Part shown: positions 1 to 10,094 of the stretch, piece by piece
How positions within the stretch are numbered: the first letter of the stretch is position 1
How the letters are laid out: every line of letters begins with the position of its first letter
NCBI GenBank assembly: GCA_003194525.1
Contig: NBIV01000353.1
Span: forward strand, 1-57,622
From: Gracilariopsis chorda
Taxonomy: Eukaryota; Rhodophyta; Florideophyceae; Gracilariales; Gracilariaceae
Reading direction: 5' to 3'
DNA: 57,622 bases
Notes under the pieces: model-generated
Told to the model about the DNA's origin: nothing
The model's input: the letters and a program-made list of their open reading frames with translations, nothing else
The model's database searches: none
Translations under genes and position numbers: made by a program

Positions 1-2180
1 TCAGTATCCACTTCGAAGGGTAAGTCCGGGTGCGGTAAGGCCCAGAACTGGCGGGGACGTTTACAGCGTCGACAAGAGACGAGAATGCTGACGACTCAGC
101 CTCGTTCAAAGACGTCCAGTTCGGTGGGTTGTCCTTTCCGGAGGAGTGCGTTAAGCGGTGCTGACAAGTCGGCGAAAGTTCGGGGACGAATCGGCGATAT
201 ACATTGCAAAGTCCTAGGAAGGATCGAAGCTCCGTTTGATTAGTCGGATGTTTCGCCTCTCGAAGTGATTTCACTCTTGCTTCATCGAATTGAAAAGCTG
301 TCCGGGGCGGATGATGTGCCCCAGATATTTTTACCGAGTCGGCGCAGAACTCACACTTTCCCAGCTTCAGGGTGATGCCCGCGTTGCGGAGCACTGTCAA
401 GACTTCCCGGACATGGGACAGGTGATCGTCCCAAGTTATTGGAGAACACTATAATGTCGTCCAAGTATACCAGACAGCTGGTCCATTTGAACCTCGCCAA
501 GAGGATATCGATTGCCCGTTGGAATGTAGCTGGGGCATTCGTTAGTCCAAACGGTATCCGCTTAAAGCGATATAGTCCTTGATGGCACACAAACGCGGTC
601 TTATCACGATCTTCTTTCCTAATAGGGACCTGCCAGTATCCCGAATTGGCATCAAGGGTAGTGAACACCGTGGCGCTCCCCAGGGAGTCAATGTACTCGT
701 CCATTCGTGGAACCGGATAGACGTCCTTGACGGTAACCGCATTCAGGCGGCGGTAATCCACACAGAAACGCCATGATCCATCCGCTTTCGGAACAAGGAC
801 AACAGGAGAAGCCCAAGGGGATTGTGCTGCTTCGATAACTCCAGCTCGCAGCATCTTCTCCACCTGAGATTTCTCTTCCCCCCTTGCTTTAGGGCCTGCC
901 CGATACGGGTGCTGTGCAATAGGCCGTGTATCCGGCAACAAATCAATCCGATGTTCGGTTACCCCTATCGTCCCCAGGGAACCGTCCCACATGGCGGTAA
1001 AGTCCCTGAGCATGTCACGAAACTTCTCACGATGAGATTCATTAATGTGATCCAGGTCCAACTTATCCAAAGCCTGTTCTGGGTCTAACGCAGTATCTGC
1101 CGATGCTGAAGTCGTGCTCTTCTGAGCTTCTTCGACAGTCGAATCTGAACTTTCCCGGGCGGGATCCAACGGAACGAACGGGACCCCCTCCCCCTCCTTA
1201 GGATCTTGTATTCCGAGAACGTCGGATATCGGAATCTTTGTAGGAAGGGTAGCCAACGGATGCGGAAGCATGTTGCCCGGGACCTGGTTTTTAACCAACC
1301 ACTGGGTGGTAGTTCCGAGGTTAGCAACGAGAACCTTAAAGCGTTTGTCCGGCTCGACGGATACGATCCCATTTGCTAATGCGAGACGGTGCTGTTCGTA
1401 GAGCGAGGGGAGCGGTTGAACAACCTGCAACCCGTGGTGTTTGGATGTTACCGAGACCCACACCTGAGATTCCTTCGGGATCGAAACTGGTTCCGCGACG
1501 CGAATCTTCGTAGATGCTCAATCCACATTGGACGCTTCCTGAGCAGCAGGTAAAGGTACCCGTTTACGGGAGGCGTGTCGCAAGGGCTTCCGTACAATCG
1601 GGATGGTCGAACCGTTGGCCAATTCCACGGATCTGGAGCGAGGGCGGATAGCTTCCACGAAGCGGTCACAGAAATCACAACCGAGGATGACCGGTGCAGC
1701 AAGAGAATCGCATACGATGAAGTCCAACTTCACCACGTAGGTGCCTAGTCTGAGTACCAGAGGAATTGTTCCAAGAGTCTGGAGCGGGTTGTCATTAGCG
1801 TCCGCCAGATCCAGACTTGGACCAATGCGAATGCATTTCTGCATGGCGGGTGGAATAATCCCGATATTGATCAGGTTCGGAGCGGCACCTGTATCCAGGA
1901 CAGATAACTGACGAACCATGAACTGGTTAGAGAGACTGAGGTCACTATAAACTTTATAGTTCCTCTTGGCCATTACCAAAACTCGATCCGGGATGCGGAG
2001 GTTACGGGACCGTATCCACGGACGACGCAGAGCCACTAAGTGGTCCGAGCTCACGTCTTCTTGAGCCAGTTTCCTCGTAAGGATTTTGGCAGGGGAGCGA
2101 AGCGGTGGCGCCTCAGGCGTCTTCAACTTCGGCTTGGAAGACACCCCTCCCGTGGGGGAGACTCCCAAGATTAGTTTTTC
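1..2180 (-). pseudogene. pol: Gypsy pol (protease and reverse transcriptase), broken
   Basis: The pol frame overlaps the end of gag. It encodes an aspartic protease with active-site DTGA (in LSVLDTGAAPNLI), then an RT with conserved stretches such as SPWASPVVLVPK, DYRRLN, TLDANSGYWQ, FGLTNAPATFQ and YLDDIIVFS. A TGA at 1518-1520 interrupts the same frame between protease and RT. Just after the YLDD block, around 430-440, the frame shifts by one base; the continuation (HLSHVREVLTVLRNAG) is readable in another frame. A second shift is seen at about 325-335 before YLGHIIRPGQL, and a third near 20-45 before a segment reading PHPDLPFEVDTD. The protein would mature and copy element RNA in the particle; this copy should not do so. 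Confidence 0.9.
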
Positions 2181-4213
2181 CGGACCGAATCGACCGCTGG
2201 GTGCGGCTGAGCCCGTTCCGAAAGGTTTGGGTTGTTACCGTTCACGGTTTTCGCGGCTTCTCGAGCTTGAGCATTGTGGACCGCAGTCTTTGCGTCTTCA
2301 TACGAATTACTCGGGACACGAGCCTTATGCTCCGGTGGGAGATTCTCATAATTTCCCACGATCTTCCACATCTCGCGAATGGGGATGGTACACTGCGACG
2401 CAGTATGACCTTCAAGGTAACAAATGTAGCAAATCAGCGGGGCTGAACGTGTTCCGGTGGCGTGGGACATCATTCCGCGGTGCTGAGGGTGTTGTGGTTG
2501 TAATGCTGGTTGCTTCGGGTTGGACCATCCCGGGCGGGAGTGTCGTGTGGCGCTCGACGCGTAGGCTAGCGGGGCTGGGGGGACCCGACCGGGGTTTGCG
2601 TAAAAGGCCGGATCTACCACGGGTGGTGTAACCGTGGAAGGCAGTTCCGAGGTTGCCAACGACTGTTCAAGACTGCCAAGATACTGGATGTTATCCGCAA
2701 ATCCGGAAGATGGCCCCGGGTTAGGGAGAGATGCCGAGGAATCCTCGTTCTCGACGAAGAGAGCCTTCGACGACCGACGCCTCGCGTCTCTCGCTCTGAG
2801 GGTGTCACCCTCAGCCTGCGCGTACTGGACCAGTTCCAGATACGTCGCCTTGCGCTTCTCTTCCCTGTAGCGGGACACCAGTGCCCTGATACCAGGATCT
2901 AAACCATCCACCAGCATGGAGCAACGCTCAAAAGCGGTAAACACATTTCCACAACGATGAAACGCTTTATTCAAGCGAGTTGAATACGACGTTTCCGTTT
3001 CACCAGGCTTCTGTTTCGTATCGCGAACCGCCACGATGGCTTGACTGATTGCAGTTCCCGTCGCGTACGACCTGAGCAGGTAGTGTACAGCCTCGGGCCA
3101 GCACGTAACACCTCCTTCTGAGGCCCTGGACGAACCCCTGACCGAGTTGTACTGATCTTCAGCCATTCCTGAAAGAAAGTAGGGCAACGCAACGTATGCC
3201 TGCGCCTCACTCATTTCGAGTACGTCTGCTTCCTGCACAAAGCGGGCCAGAAAATCCAACACGAGGATCGGATCTTCACCGGAGAACTTCTGCTTAAGCA
3301 TCGTCACATTCATACGACGTATGAGATCCTTCACCCGACCGGTGTCTCTCGAACTTCGAGTGCCCGAAGAGTCTTCCAATCGGTAATAACGATAGGACAA
3401 CAGCTTTCTGTAAAGGGGATTTGTCGGTTTCAATTCCTTCAAGCCGAGATGACGGCGACCTTTCTCCCGCGCACGGATTGCTCCATGGGAGGTGTAGGTA
3501 GCCCTCGAACTAGGTTCTTCTCCGCGACGGCGGCCTCTCCCTTCACGCGATGATCTCGAAGGCGAGCTACTCGAACTTGTTTCCGAGTCGGAACTTGACG
3601 AAACTTCATAACGATGAACTCTCTTTCCAGGGTGACGGGGGAGGTGACTGGAGCGGTGTTGGGTTGAGATGACCTTCACTTCCTCCTGTCTCGGAGCGTT
3701 CAGGTCTTCTCTGAACAACGCTTCCAGCGTGTCCATACGTCCGGTTACCCGCATCATATGGGTTTTAACTTCCTCCACGAACTCCCGATATCCTTCTACG
3801 AAGGCAGCCGGAGTACCCAGACACTCCAGAATGGAATTCACATCAGCTCTCAGGAGACTAATATCTCCCGAGTAATCCCGAGCCAGGGAGTCACTCCATC
3901 GCCGTTCCAACTCGGTAACTTGCTGCGAGAGGGAGGCGTGTGCCACATTGGCAATGTCGATTCTTGACTCGAGGAGATGGTACTTAGGCGACCCGGGTCT
4001 CGGGGGGACAGCCGACGGCGTTTTGACCACCGGAGGTGGCGTAGTGGCCACAGCTGTCACGGCTCGAGGCACCGAGGTTACCGATGGGATTCCTTGGGAT
4101 TCCAGACCGACGGCATCGGTAAGTAGTTGTTCCGGAACGGACCTTCGTGATCTCGCCGCTGCGGCGTTCCGTTGCGGACCATTCCTGGGGGAACTCGGAG
4201 CTGTGGGCAGCAT
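2171..4213 (-). CDS. gag: Gypsy Gag polyprotein
   Basis: An uninterrupted 680-residue frame from an ATG at 4213. The middle is arginine/serine-rich (about residues 190-260) and is followed by a capsid-like helical region. Near the C-terminus is a zinc knuckle, CYICYLEGHTASQC, which fits C-x2-C-x4-H-x4-C and would bind packaged RNA. The stop at 2171-2173 overlaps the pol frame, which is -1 relative to Gag. Gag should form the cytoplasmic particle in which reverse transcription occurs. The reading frame is complete, in contrast to pol downstream. Confidence 0.88.
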   Translation of the reverse strand: MLPTAPSSPRNGPQRNAAAARSRRSVPEQLLTDAVGLESQGIPSVTSVPRAVTAVATTPPPVVKTPSAVPPRPGSPKYHLLESRIDIANVAHASLSQQVTELERRWSDSLARDYSGDISLLRADVNSILECLGTPAAFVEGYREFVEEVKTHMMRVTGRMDTLEALFREDLNAPRQEEVKVISTQHRSSHLPRHPGKRVHRYEVSSSSDSETSSSSSPSRSSREGRGRRRGEEPSSRATYTSHGAIRAREKGRRHLGLKELKPTNPLYRKLLSYRYYRLEDSSGTRSSRDTGRVKDLIRRMNVTMLKQKFSGEDPILVLDFLARFVQEADVLEMSEAQAYVALPYFLSGMAEDQYNSVRGSSRASEGGVTCWPEAVHYLLRSYATGTAISQAIVAVRDTKQKPGETETSYSTRLNKAFHRCGNVFTAFERCSMLVDGLDPGIRALVSRYREEKRKATYLELVQYAQAEGDTLRARDARRRSSKALFVENEDSSASLPNPGPSSGFADNIQYLGSLEQSLATSELPSTVTPPVVDPAFYANPGRVPPAPLAYASSATRHSRPGWSNPKQPALQPQHPQHRGMMSHATGTRSAPLICYICYLEGHTASQCTIPIREMWKIVGNYENLPPEHKARVPSNSYEDAKTAVHNAQAREAAKTVNGNNPNLSERAQPHPAVDSVRKN
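2174..2180 (-). promoter_or_regulatory. Possible -1 ribosomal frameshift site, gag to pol
   Basis: The minus-strand heptamer G AAA AAC directly precedes the Gag stop TAA (gag codons AAA-AAC-TAA). A -1 slip here enters the pol frame, which is open through this point and has no ATG near its start. The heptamer departs from the X XXY YYZ rule at its first base, so this is a candidate only. Confidence 0.4.
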
Positions 4214-4346
4214 ACTGCAGATAGCCGTCCACGGCTTACTTCACCAGTCCCACGGCTTGGGAATCTCAACGAATGAGCAAAAAGGGATAAAAGGGAAAAG
4301 GGGAAGCGGACTTCCGACAGGCCGGATTGAAAGCCAAACCCTTTCT

Positions 4347-4360
4347 AGGTCGGGAGACCA
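4347..4360 (-). other. Primer-binding site of the left Gypsy element
   Basis: Minus-strand sequence TGGTCTCCCGACCT lies two bases inside the LTR. It begins with TGG, the complement of a tRNA 3' CCA end, and predicts a primer tRNA ending GGTCGGGAGACCA. The tRNA identity was not determined. Confidence 0.75.
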
Positions 4361-4362
4361 CT

Positions 4363-5275
4363 TGTGGTGCAATCCCGGTGTGGGAAAGGCACCCAAGGCA
4401 GCTCGAAGCCTTGCTCTCTTGGAGAGGTAGGCCCAGCTGGGTAGAGCCCTCCGTGTCCCGTATGACGGGTGTAACTCCGTCGGGAGCCTGGATGTACCTC
4501 GGAGGTTCAGGGGTTAGAACGGGTCGGAACCACGGCTGGTACGGAAGTAGCCTGCGAGCAGGGGAACAAAAGAGGGAAAGGGACCACCCGACGGGGGCGT
4601 GCGGAAAGCGGGAACAGACCCCGGAGGAGGGTGCCGATACACACGCACGAACACGCACCGCGCGGCGGTTAGGGGATATGAGGGGAAGAGATGGTCTCAC
4701 GGTCTCACGACACACGTCGGTAATATCAATACCCAAAACTGGGGCGGAGATAGGGCCTGTACGGGCGGTCACACGACAGCAATGAATACGACGAGTGGTC
4801 ACAACCCACTGGGTACGACGAGCACGGTCTCCTCGGTGGTGCGAGTCGGGTGAAACTACCGGGCAAGCGGTGTACCTCCGCGAGGAGTTAGACACTTCGC
4901 ATGGCGAATAGAGTCAGAGCCGAACTCGGTCTTCTTTTCTTGGTGAGCTCGCCGTCGGGCCGCCGACGCTCAAGTACTAGCTCAGTGCAGTACAGTAGGT
5001 AGTGCACTAGCCTAAGTAAAATTAACCCCTAAACTACACTAAAATAAGTAGCCATTTTGGGCCTCCTGGCCGGGGCTGTAGCCACGTGTCCACCACCCTT
5101 GCCAGGCAAGTACCACAAAATATGAATGTTCCCATAACCACCCTGGGTAACCCGACCGCTAATTAGCCCGGTAAACGGGGGCTAAAATTCATGCATTCCG
5201 CTTCATCGCTCGCACCGAGTACACCTCAGATATGAGTTTCACCATCGCCCGTACGCCGGAATGTATTGCACTACA
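4363..5275 (-). repeat. 5' LTR of the left Gypsy element (913 bp)
   Basis: On the minus strand it begins TGTAGTGCAATACATTCC and ends GATTGCACCACA, so it has the TG...CA ends of LTRs. The boundaries come from alignment with the solo LTR at 44552-45464, which is also exactly 913 bp and differs by only scattered substitutions in the stretches I compared. Two bases separate its end from the primer-binding site. Confidence 0.9.
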
Positions 5276-5567
5276 AACACCGGTTTTCAGACTACGACAC
5301 GCTAGCGTGGGAGATGGTAACGCTGATGATGCTGATGCTCCAGAGGATGGGGTACATGTGATGGGACTTCAAGGGGATGACCGACACTTCATTGAGAACG
5401 TGCCTTACGAATTCTTTGAGTACGTATTGGGAACGCCATTGCCATTTCCACTGTGCATTGGAGAAGTATGGGAAGCGGAGAAAGAACAGGGCAGTGACTT
5501 CTTGAGTTCAAGCCAGTCAAGTAGTGCAACGGAGTCTGAAGAGAGCGAGGGCGAGCGTTCGGAGTAA
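5276..5567 (+). pseudogene. C-terminal fragment of an acidic protein cut off by the Gypsy LTR
   Basis: A reading frame enters directly from the LTR edge at 5276 and stops at 5567. It encodes about 97 residues ending in a Ser/Glu-rich acidic tail (SSSATESEESEGERSE). The ATG at 5232 lies inside the LTR and cannot be the ancestral start. This is probably the 3' end of a gene whose 5' part was separated by the insertion. The gene family was not recognised. It converges with the recombinase gene on the other strand. Confidence 0.45.
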
Positions 5568-5973
5568 AGACCGCTACAAGGTTTCCTGAAGACCATTGAA
5601 AATTCCTTCAAGCCCATTTGGTTTAACGCCGCTACTGTTTTCAGGTTCACGTGGACAGTTATGCTATCGTGTCGAAGAATGACATGGTTTTCACCCCCCT
5701 GATGACTACACCTCACCCGGATTGTTCTGCACTACGGCATGGCTCTAGAAAGGGACTGCAACCCACACGGATGTCAACATCTAGTGTAATGCTAGCTACA
5801 ATCCGATATGTAAACCGCGGACATGGTGTCTCCGTAGGTACGCAGTGTACCCCGCCGGCCACTTGCACCCACATTTTATGTGGGCTTAACCGCCAAATTG
5901 TGACGCAACGCATGTTTCTAGAGACTGTACTCTTCTCCCATATACCCGCGCTGCTATACTATTCCTACAAACT

Positions 5974-8618
5974 TCAATCGTCTTCCTCCTCTTCCTCGTC
6001 AGGGAATACGTTTTCAGCGTCATCTCCACCATCAAAACCACTGTTGGAGGAACCACCACTACCGAGCACCCCTGTCTCCTTGGTCTTCCTCCTCACCTTT
6101 CGCTTGGGGGACGGTACTTCCGCATCACTTTCACTGTCATAGTCGAATAGACCCTTCGGTAATCTACGACGTTGCTCAACGCGTCGTCTCTTCAAACGCG
6201 ATTCCCCAACATCCACTTTATCATCATCATCTTCGCTTTCTTCTATCTCAACACAACCTTCGTTCTCGTCACCCTCTTCGTTCATAAAAATGCTGAAGTG
6301 CTTCGTGAACAGCTTCATCGTCTGCTTGAAGTCCTTGGAGTATGCAGCCATTTAAGTACCTCGCAATTGCTCAACTGACGTGTTCATTTGCTTCGCTACT
6401 AACCCCAAGAACTCGTCCTCCGACAACTTGCTGTCCCTAAACATTCCTTGTCGGTAGCTGTGAAGCATGGAAGTTGCGTAGCTTGCGCGCAGGGTCATTG
6501 CCGTGACGTTGGTGAGCTTTGGGTCTACGCCGCGCATGAATGCACGGATGGAGTGACTCACATTGCTGGGATTCATGTCCTCTCCTGTTCGAGTATGGAG
6601 AAGAAGTGGCTCGTTCTTTCGGAAAACAGCAGACGGCTTAACGTGCCTGCGGCTGATTAGGATCGGCCTTATCACGTCCACGTGAAACGTAATGTATGGA
6701 AGCACGATGACTGGGAATGCAACATCCGGTATGTAGAGGGCACGAGCATTCTTCTCTCTGAATGTCTTCACACTGACAACTTCCTGGGTAAGCTCATCGT
6801 CTCCGTACACCGCCTCTAAAACCTTTTGGGGTGGACATTGTAGACGTGCGTACGCTTGGGGTCTCTGGCCACCACCGCTGAGAGTCAGCAAGCCCAGAAA
6901 GTTAAGGCACCACTTCTGGATAAGTCCACTCGTCTTGGTCAACATCCTCTCCGCGGACTCAGGCCCCTTCTTCTCCGCCCTTTCAAAGTAAGAGTCAATG
7001 ATGTCTTCCAGAACGGCCCTTGCCAAACGAATACCCTTCTTGGTCTGGCTCTCGGTTACGATGCGGTGCTCTTTGACGCGGCGATCGGCATCCTGCTTCT
7101 GTCTGGCGTCCTCCCTGTACTTGCACTTTGCCGCATTGAAGGTGGTTGTTAGATACAAAGCCACTCTTGCGATCCGAAGACGGGTTGCATCGTCATTGAA
7201 CTTAAGCGTCGCATATTTTGTGACAATATGAAGAGCGTTGCACTTCGATGGCACAGTTGAGGACGAAGAGGTGGTAATGAAATGGTTCACAAACACTTAG
7301 ACGAGGTCTTCTTTGGCCAGTTGTCCGAAAAGTGCCCTTTCCTTCCACCCATCGTAGCGGCTCAATCGCTTGGAACTAATACACCAACGCAGGAACTGGC
7401 CCACAATCGACTGCAACAGCTTGAAACTGGATCCGGATGCCATATTCATCAGCTCCTTTGTGCGATATCGAAGCGTATAGATTTCATTCAGGTCAAGGCA
7501 GTTGTACCGGTTGACTTTGAGTCCGGAATACGCCGCAGAACCCTTTCCCACACACCGATTTGAGTTCTTCATACGAGCGTCGTCACTGGAAAAGAAGCCG
7601 GGGTCGCGAGCTACTGCAAGATCCACCAAACCTTTCCACAACCCCTCTGGAGTATCAGGCTTGTTGCTATTGTCACCCATCGTGGCTTGAAGTGAATGAA
7701 TGCGGAGCAGTGCCGCAGCGTTACCCCGGTTACGTGGGCTTTGAAAGATGTCAGCCCTTTCATGGAACAATTCGTTGTTCCTATTCTTCAAGGTGCGCTC
7801 CTGCCTTTGTAAAATTTCTCGAAGATCGACCTGTGTTTCTTCAGCACCCTCCTCCCCTCTGGCTGTAACATCTTGACTGACCTCCTCCCCTCCTCGTGTT
7901 CTTCTTCGTCCAAACCCCGCTCAGTATCAACTCCGTAGACATCCAGCACCGCTTCCGTGTTGTCTAAACCACTTCCTTCCTCTGGGGTCTCTGCAACTAC
8001 CTGAACAACGTTCATGCCAGCTTGCTCAACACCTTCCACCTCCTGTTCATCTTCCGATACCTGTTTTCCGACTTCCTGCGTCGAGAACTCCTCGACGTTC
8101 TCAACGACGACCCCAACGGGTACTACGGGGTTCCCAGTGACCTCTTCTGCGGTATGAGTGGAGCGTCGTACTTTCCTTGGAGCACCTCCCCTCGCACTTG
8201 CAGCATTTGCCTTTCGGGCTTTCAGATTCGAGATCAGGAAGCGGGTTGGGCTTTCGGATTGTGGATGGGAGTTGCCCTTTGGAACAGCATTGCCCTTCTT
8301 GGCATCTGTGGAGGTACTCTGAGCTTTGGATGCAAACCTCTGTGGTGCTTGACGGTGGCGTACGGGAGAGTTTAACGGCGCCGGAACGCCCCGCTTTTTC
8401 GTCACAGCCTGAGCGGCTGTGAAACCCTGCGGAGGTTGGTCCGTGCGAAGTGCAGATGGGCCATTCGTACTGCCTTTTGCAGTCGGTGGACGTTCGTGCG
8501 TCAAAGCGGCAGTGTCGGCGGATGTACCTTTCTTCCGGTACACGGATCGGATTGGTTTTGCGAGCCCACGGCGTGAGGAATCGTTGGATTCGAGGTGATG
8601 GAAGAGAACGCTCTTCAT
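5974..8618 (-). pseudogene. Tyrosine recombinase with acidic nuclear-type tail, broken
   Basis: One minus-strand gene of about 880 codons is spread over consecutive frames. The ATG at 8618 begins a low-complexity N-terminal region. A one-base shift in the G-rich tract 7881-7895 moves to the frame that carries the rest. A SAM-like core-binding segment (about 7500-7150) is followed by catalytic box I (GGGQRPQAYARL) and a box II-like segment (AMTLRASYATSML) in which the His of the usual HxxR is replaced. The C-terminal tail is acidic with basic clusters such as RLKRRRVEQRRR, suggesting nuclear import. In-frame TAA stops occur at 7297-7299 (EDLV*VFVNHF) and 6352-6354, the second close to where the catalytic Tyr is expected. 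Family members break and rejoin DNA via a 3'-phosphotyrosine. The exact subfamily (Crypton-like, Starship-captain-like or other) is not settled. Confidence 0.72.
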
Positions 8619-9066
8619 GTTGTGTATCAAGCTGACGGCGATGAATACGGAACAAACTGGCGACGGTGTGTTGTTTTCGTATGCACCTATTCGGATAGCG
8701 GTGATGAAACGGAATGACGGCAGCTCTGTGCACCTCAAGACCCGGTTTGGTAATGCTTCAAAACTAAAATCCCTCCCCTCACGTCTGGGATCACCAAGGA
8801 GGTGGGTACACCAGCGATGCGTCGTGAATCCCTCGCGCACGCGTACGTCACGCTTTATCGATACCACGCGCGCAACTGTCTTCTCTACAGAGCCACACAG
8901 GTCACTCAAACACACGCTGTAAAACCCCTGGACACCCCTTTCGGCCTTCCACCCCACACTGTCAGCTCTAAAGGTAAGGCAAAGTGCGTACTATGTGGTC
9001 TAGGGCACACGACGGTGCACGTGCCACATGAACTGTGTAATTTCAGAGAGCGCGGTGTTACGTAAT
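8619..9066. other. 5' flank of the recombinase gene
   Basis: The recombinase frame stays open upstream of the ATG at 8618 to about 8957, but with no further ATG that I trust. No TATA box or other promoter element was identified with confidence. Confidence 0.3.
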
Positions 9067-9105
9067 GTACAGTGCGCTGTCAATAAAAAAGGCAGCGCAC
9101 TGTAC
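9067..9105. repeat. Perfect 13-bp inverted repeat with 13-bp spacer (lox-like)
   Basis: The arms GTACAGTGCGCTG (9067-9079) and CAGCGCACTGTAC (9093-9105) are perfect inverted repeats around an A-rich spacer. They lie about 450 bp upstream of the recombinase start codon. Tyrosine recombinases bind paired 11-13-bp inverted arms, though usually with a 6-8-bp spacer. A transcript hairpin is the alternative. Confidence 0.55.
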
Positions 9106-9540
9106 TTTTGGTAATATGTTTCTACGCTGGCGTTACCTGTAAACCCCTTCCGTCACATGACAGCACGATGTACATTGCTCTACGGTCAAAATCTCGATGT
9201 ACGCATGTACTTGCAGTATCGTTTTTTTACATGCCTTCTTCTCTCATTCAAATGACACGTTTGTCACCAGCGCAGTTTAGTGATAGCTTGAAGTGGGGGA
9301 ACGCTTCCCCCATTCCGAGGAACCTCAGTGTAGCCTGTACCATAAACAATCCACACCTACAACATAATAGACTATCGTTCCCGGTCCGTAGAGACCTGTA
9401 CAACCTACTAATGTATTTAATTAAACTAGTTTCTTCCTAAAACCAACCTAGAGTAGAAAAAGGCAACGGGAAAAAAACATTCCCCCCCCACACACGCACA
9501 CATTGCGCAGCGTGCATGGCCAGTGCATGCTGCAGAATGT
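9106..9540. other. Noncoding, no recognised gene
   Basis: No convincing coding sequence. At 9500-9540 a hairpin-forming sequence shares the core CATGGCCAGT with the adjacent tRNA-like element. Confidence 0.4.
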
Positions 9541-9621
9541 GCGTGTGTGGAGAATCGAACCCATGATCACCGGTGTGGTAGCACAGTGGGCATGGCCAGT
9601 ACCCACTGCGCTACCGCAGCG
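9541..9621 (-). repeat. tRNA-derived (SINE-like) element
   Basis: On the minus strand, an A-box match TAGCGCAGTGGG is followed about 45 nt later by a B-box-like GGTTCGATTCT, the two parts of an internal RNA polymerase III promoter. The D-arm region has grown into a hairpin (TAGCGCAGTGGG with CCCACTGTGCTA). The acceptor stem does not pair well. It is therefore more likely a tRNA pseudogene or the head of a SINE than a working tRNA. Confidence 0.45.
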
Positions 9622-9844
9622 ATTTTCACTTGGCAAAACACCTCAGCTTTGCTCTTCTTAAAGCAATTAGTGGCGGTGTAATGCGTTGTAAAGCGCCAGC
9701 TGCAATTGCGTACGTGTGCTGCGTGTCACCGCGTGTGCTGCGTGTCATCTGCGTGTGATGCGTGTCACTTGTGTGTAATACGTGTCACAAGCCACGGGAC
9801 AAGCCTGGGTGGGTGGGTGGCTCGTGCCAGGTGGCAGCGGCCGG

Positions 9845-10092
9845 TTGCCGTGGTGGAAACCCCACTGTTACCCGCGTAAAACCACCCGTAAACTGAAAAC
9901 GCACCGTAAAACCACCGTAAAACCACTCTATCAATATAATCCCACCGCAAAACCTTCGCAATCCTGAAACCCCACTGAAAACCCTTTGAAAACCGCACAA
10001 AACCACAGAAAACCTGAAAACCTCGTAAATCCTGAAATCCTCCTATATCTATAAAATCCTATAATCCTACAAGACCTGAAAACCTGAAAACC
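9845..10092 (+). repeat. Degenerate short tandem repeat based on TGAAAACC
   Basis: About 250 bp built from variants of AAAACC, GTAAAACCACC and CTGAAAACC at spacings of roughly 8-16 bp. It does not code and no ends resembling a transposon are visible. It introduces the C/A-rich motif that recurs on the plus strand as far as 22.5 kb. Confidence 0.6.
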
Positions 10093-10094
10093 TA

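Larger units (their letters stand above)
1..5275 (-). mobile_element. Ty3/Gypsy LTR retrotransposon, 5' part
   Basis: Read on the minus strand, the order is 5' LTR (5275-4363), primer-binding site (4360-4347), gag (4213-2171), protease, then reverse transcriptase running off the left window edge. Protease before RT in one pol frame, a CCHC zinc knuckle at the end of Gag, and YLDD in RT are typical of Gypsy elements. Integrase and the 3' LTR must lie beyond position 1, so the order of integrase relative to RNase H and the target-site duplication cannot be checked. Gag is intact while pol carries one in-frame stop and at least three frameshifts, so this copy is probably not autonomous. A solo LTR of the same length and very similar sequence lies at 44552-45464. 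Confidence 0.93.

Noticed and set aside
4327..4895. Open frames on both strands inside the LTR
   Set aside because: They lie inside the 913-bp LTR and recur in the solo LTR; no domain, and LTR function explains the conservation.
5651..6142. Plus-strand frame of 163 codons
   Set aside because: Largely antisense to the acidic tail of the recombinase gene; Ser-rich runs come from the complement of Glu/Asp codons.
6352..7296. Independent recombinase gene with its own start
   Set aside because: The first codon is GTG directly after a TAA in the same frame, and the preceding residues fit the core-binding domain, so it is one broken gene.
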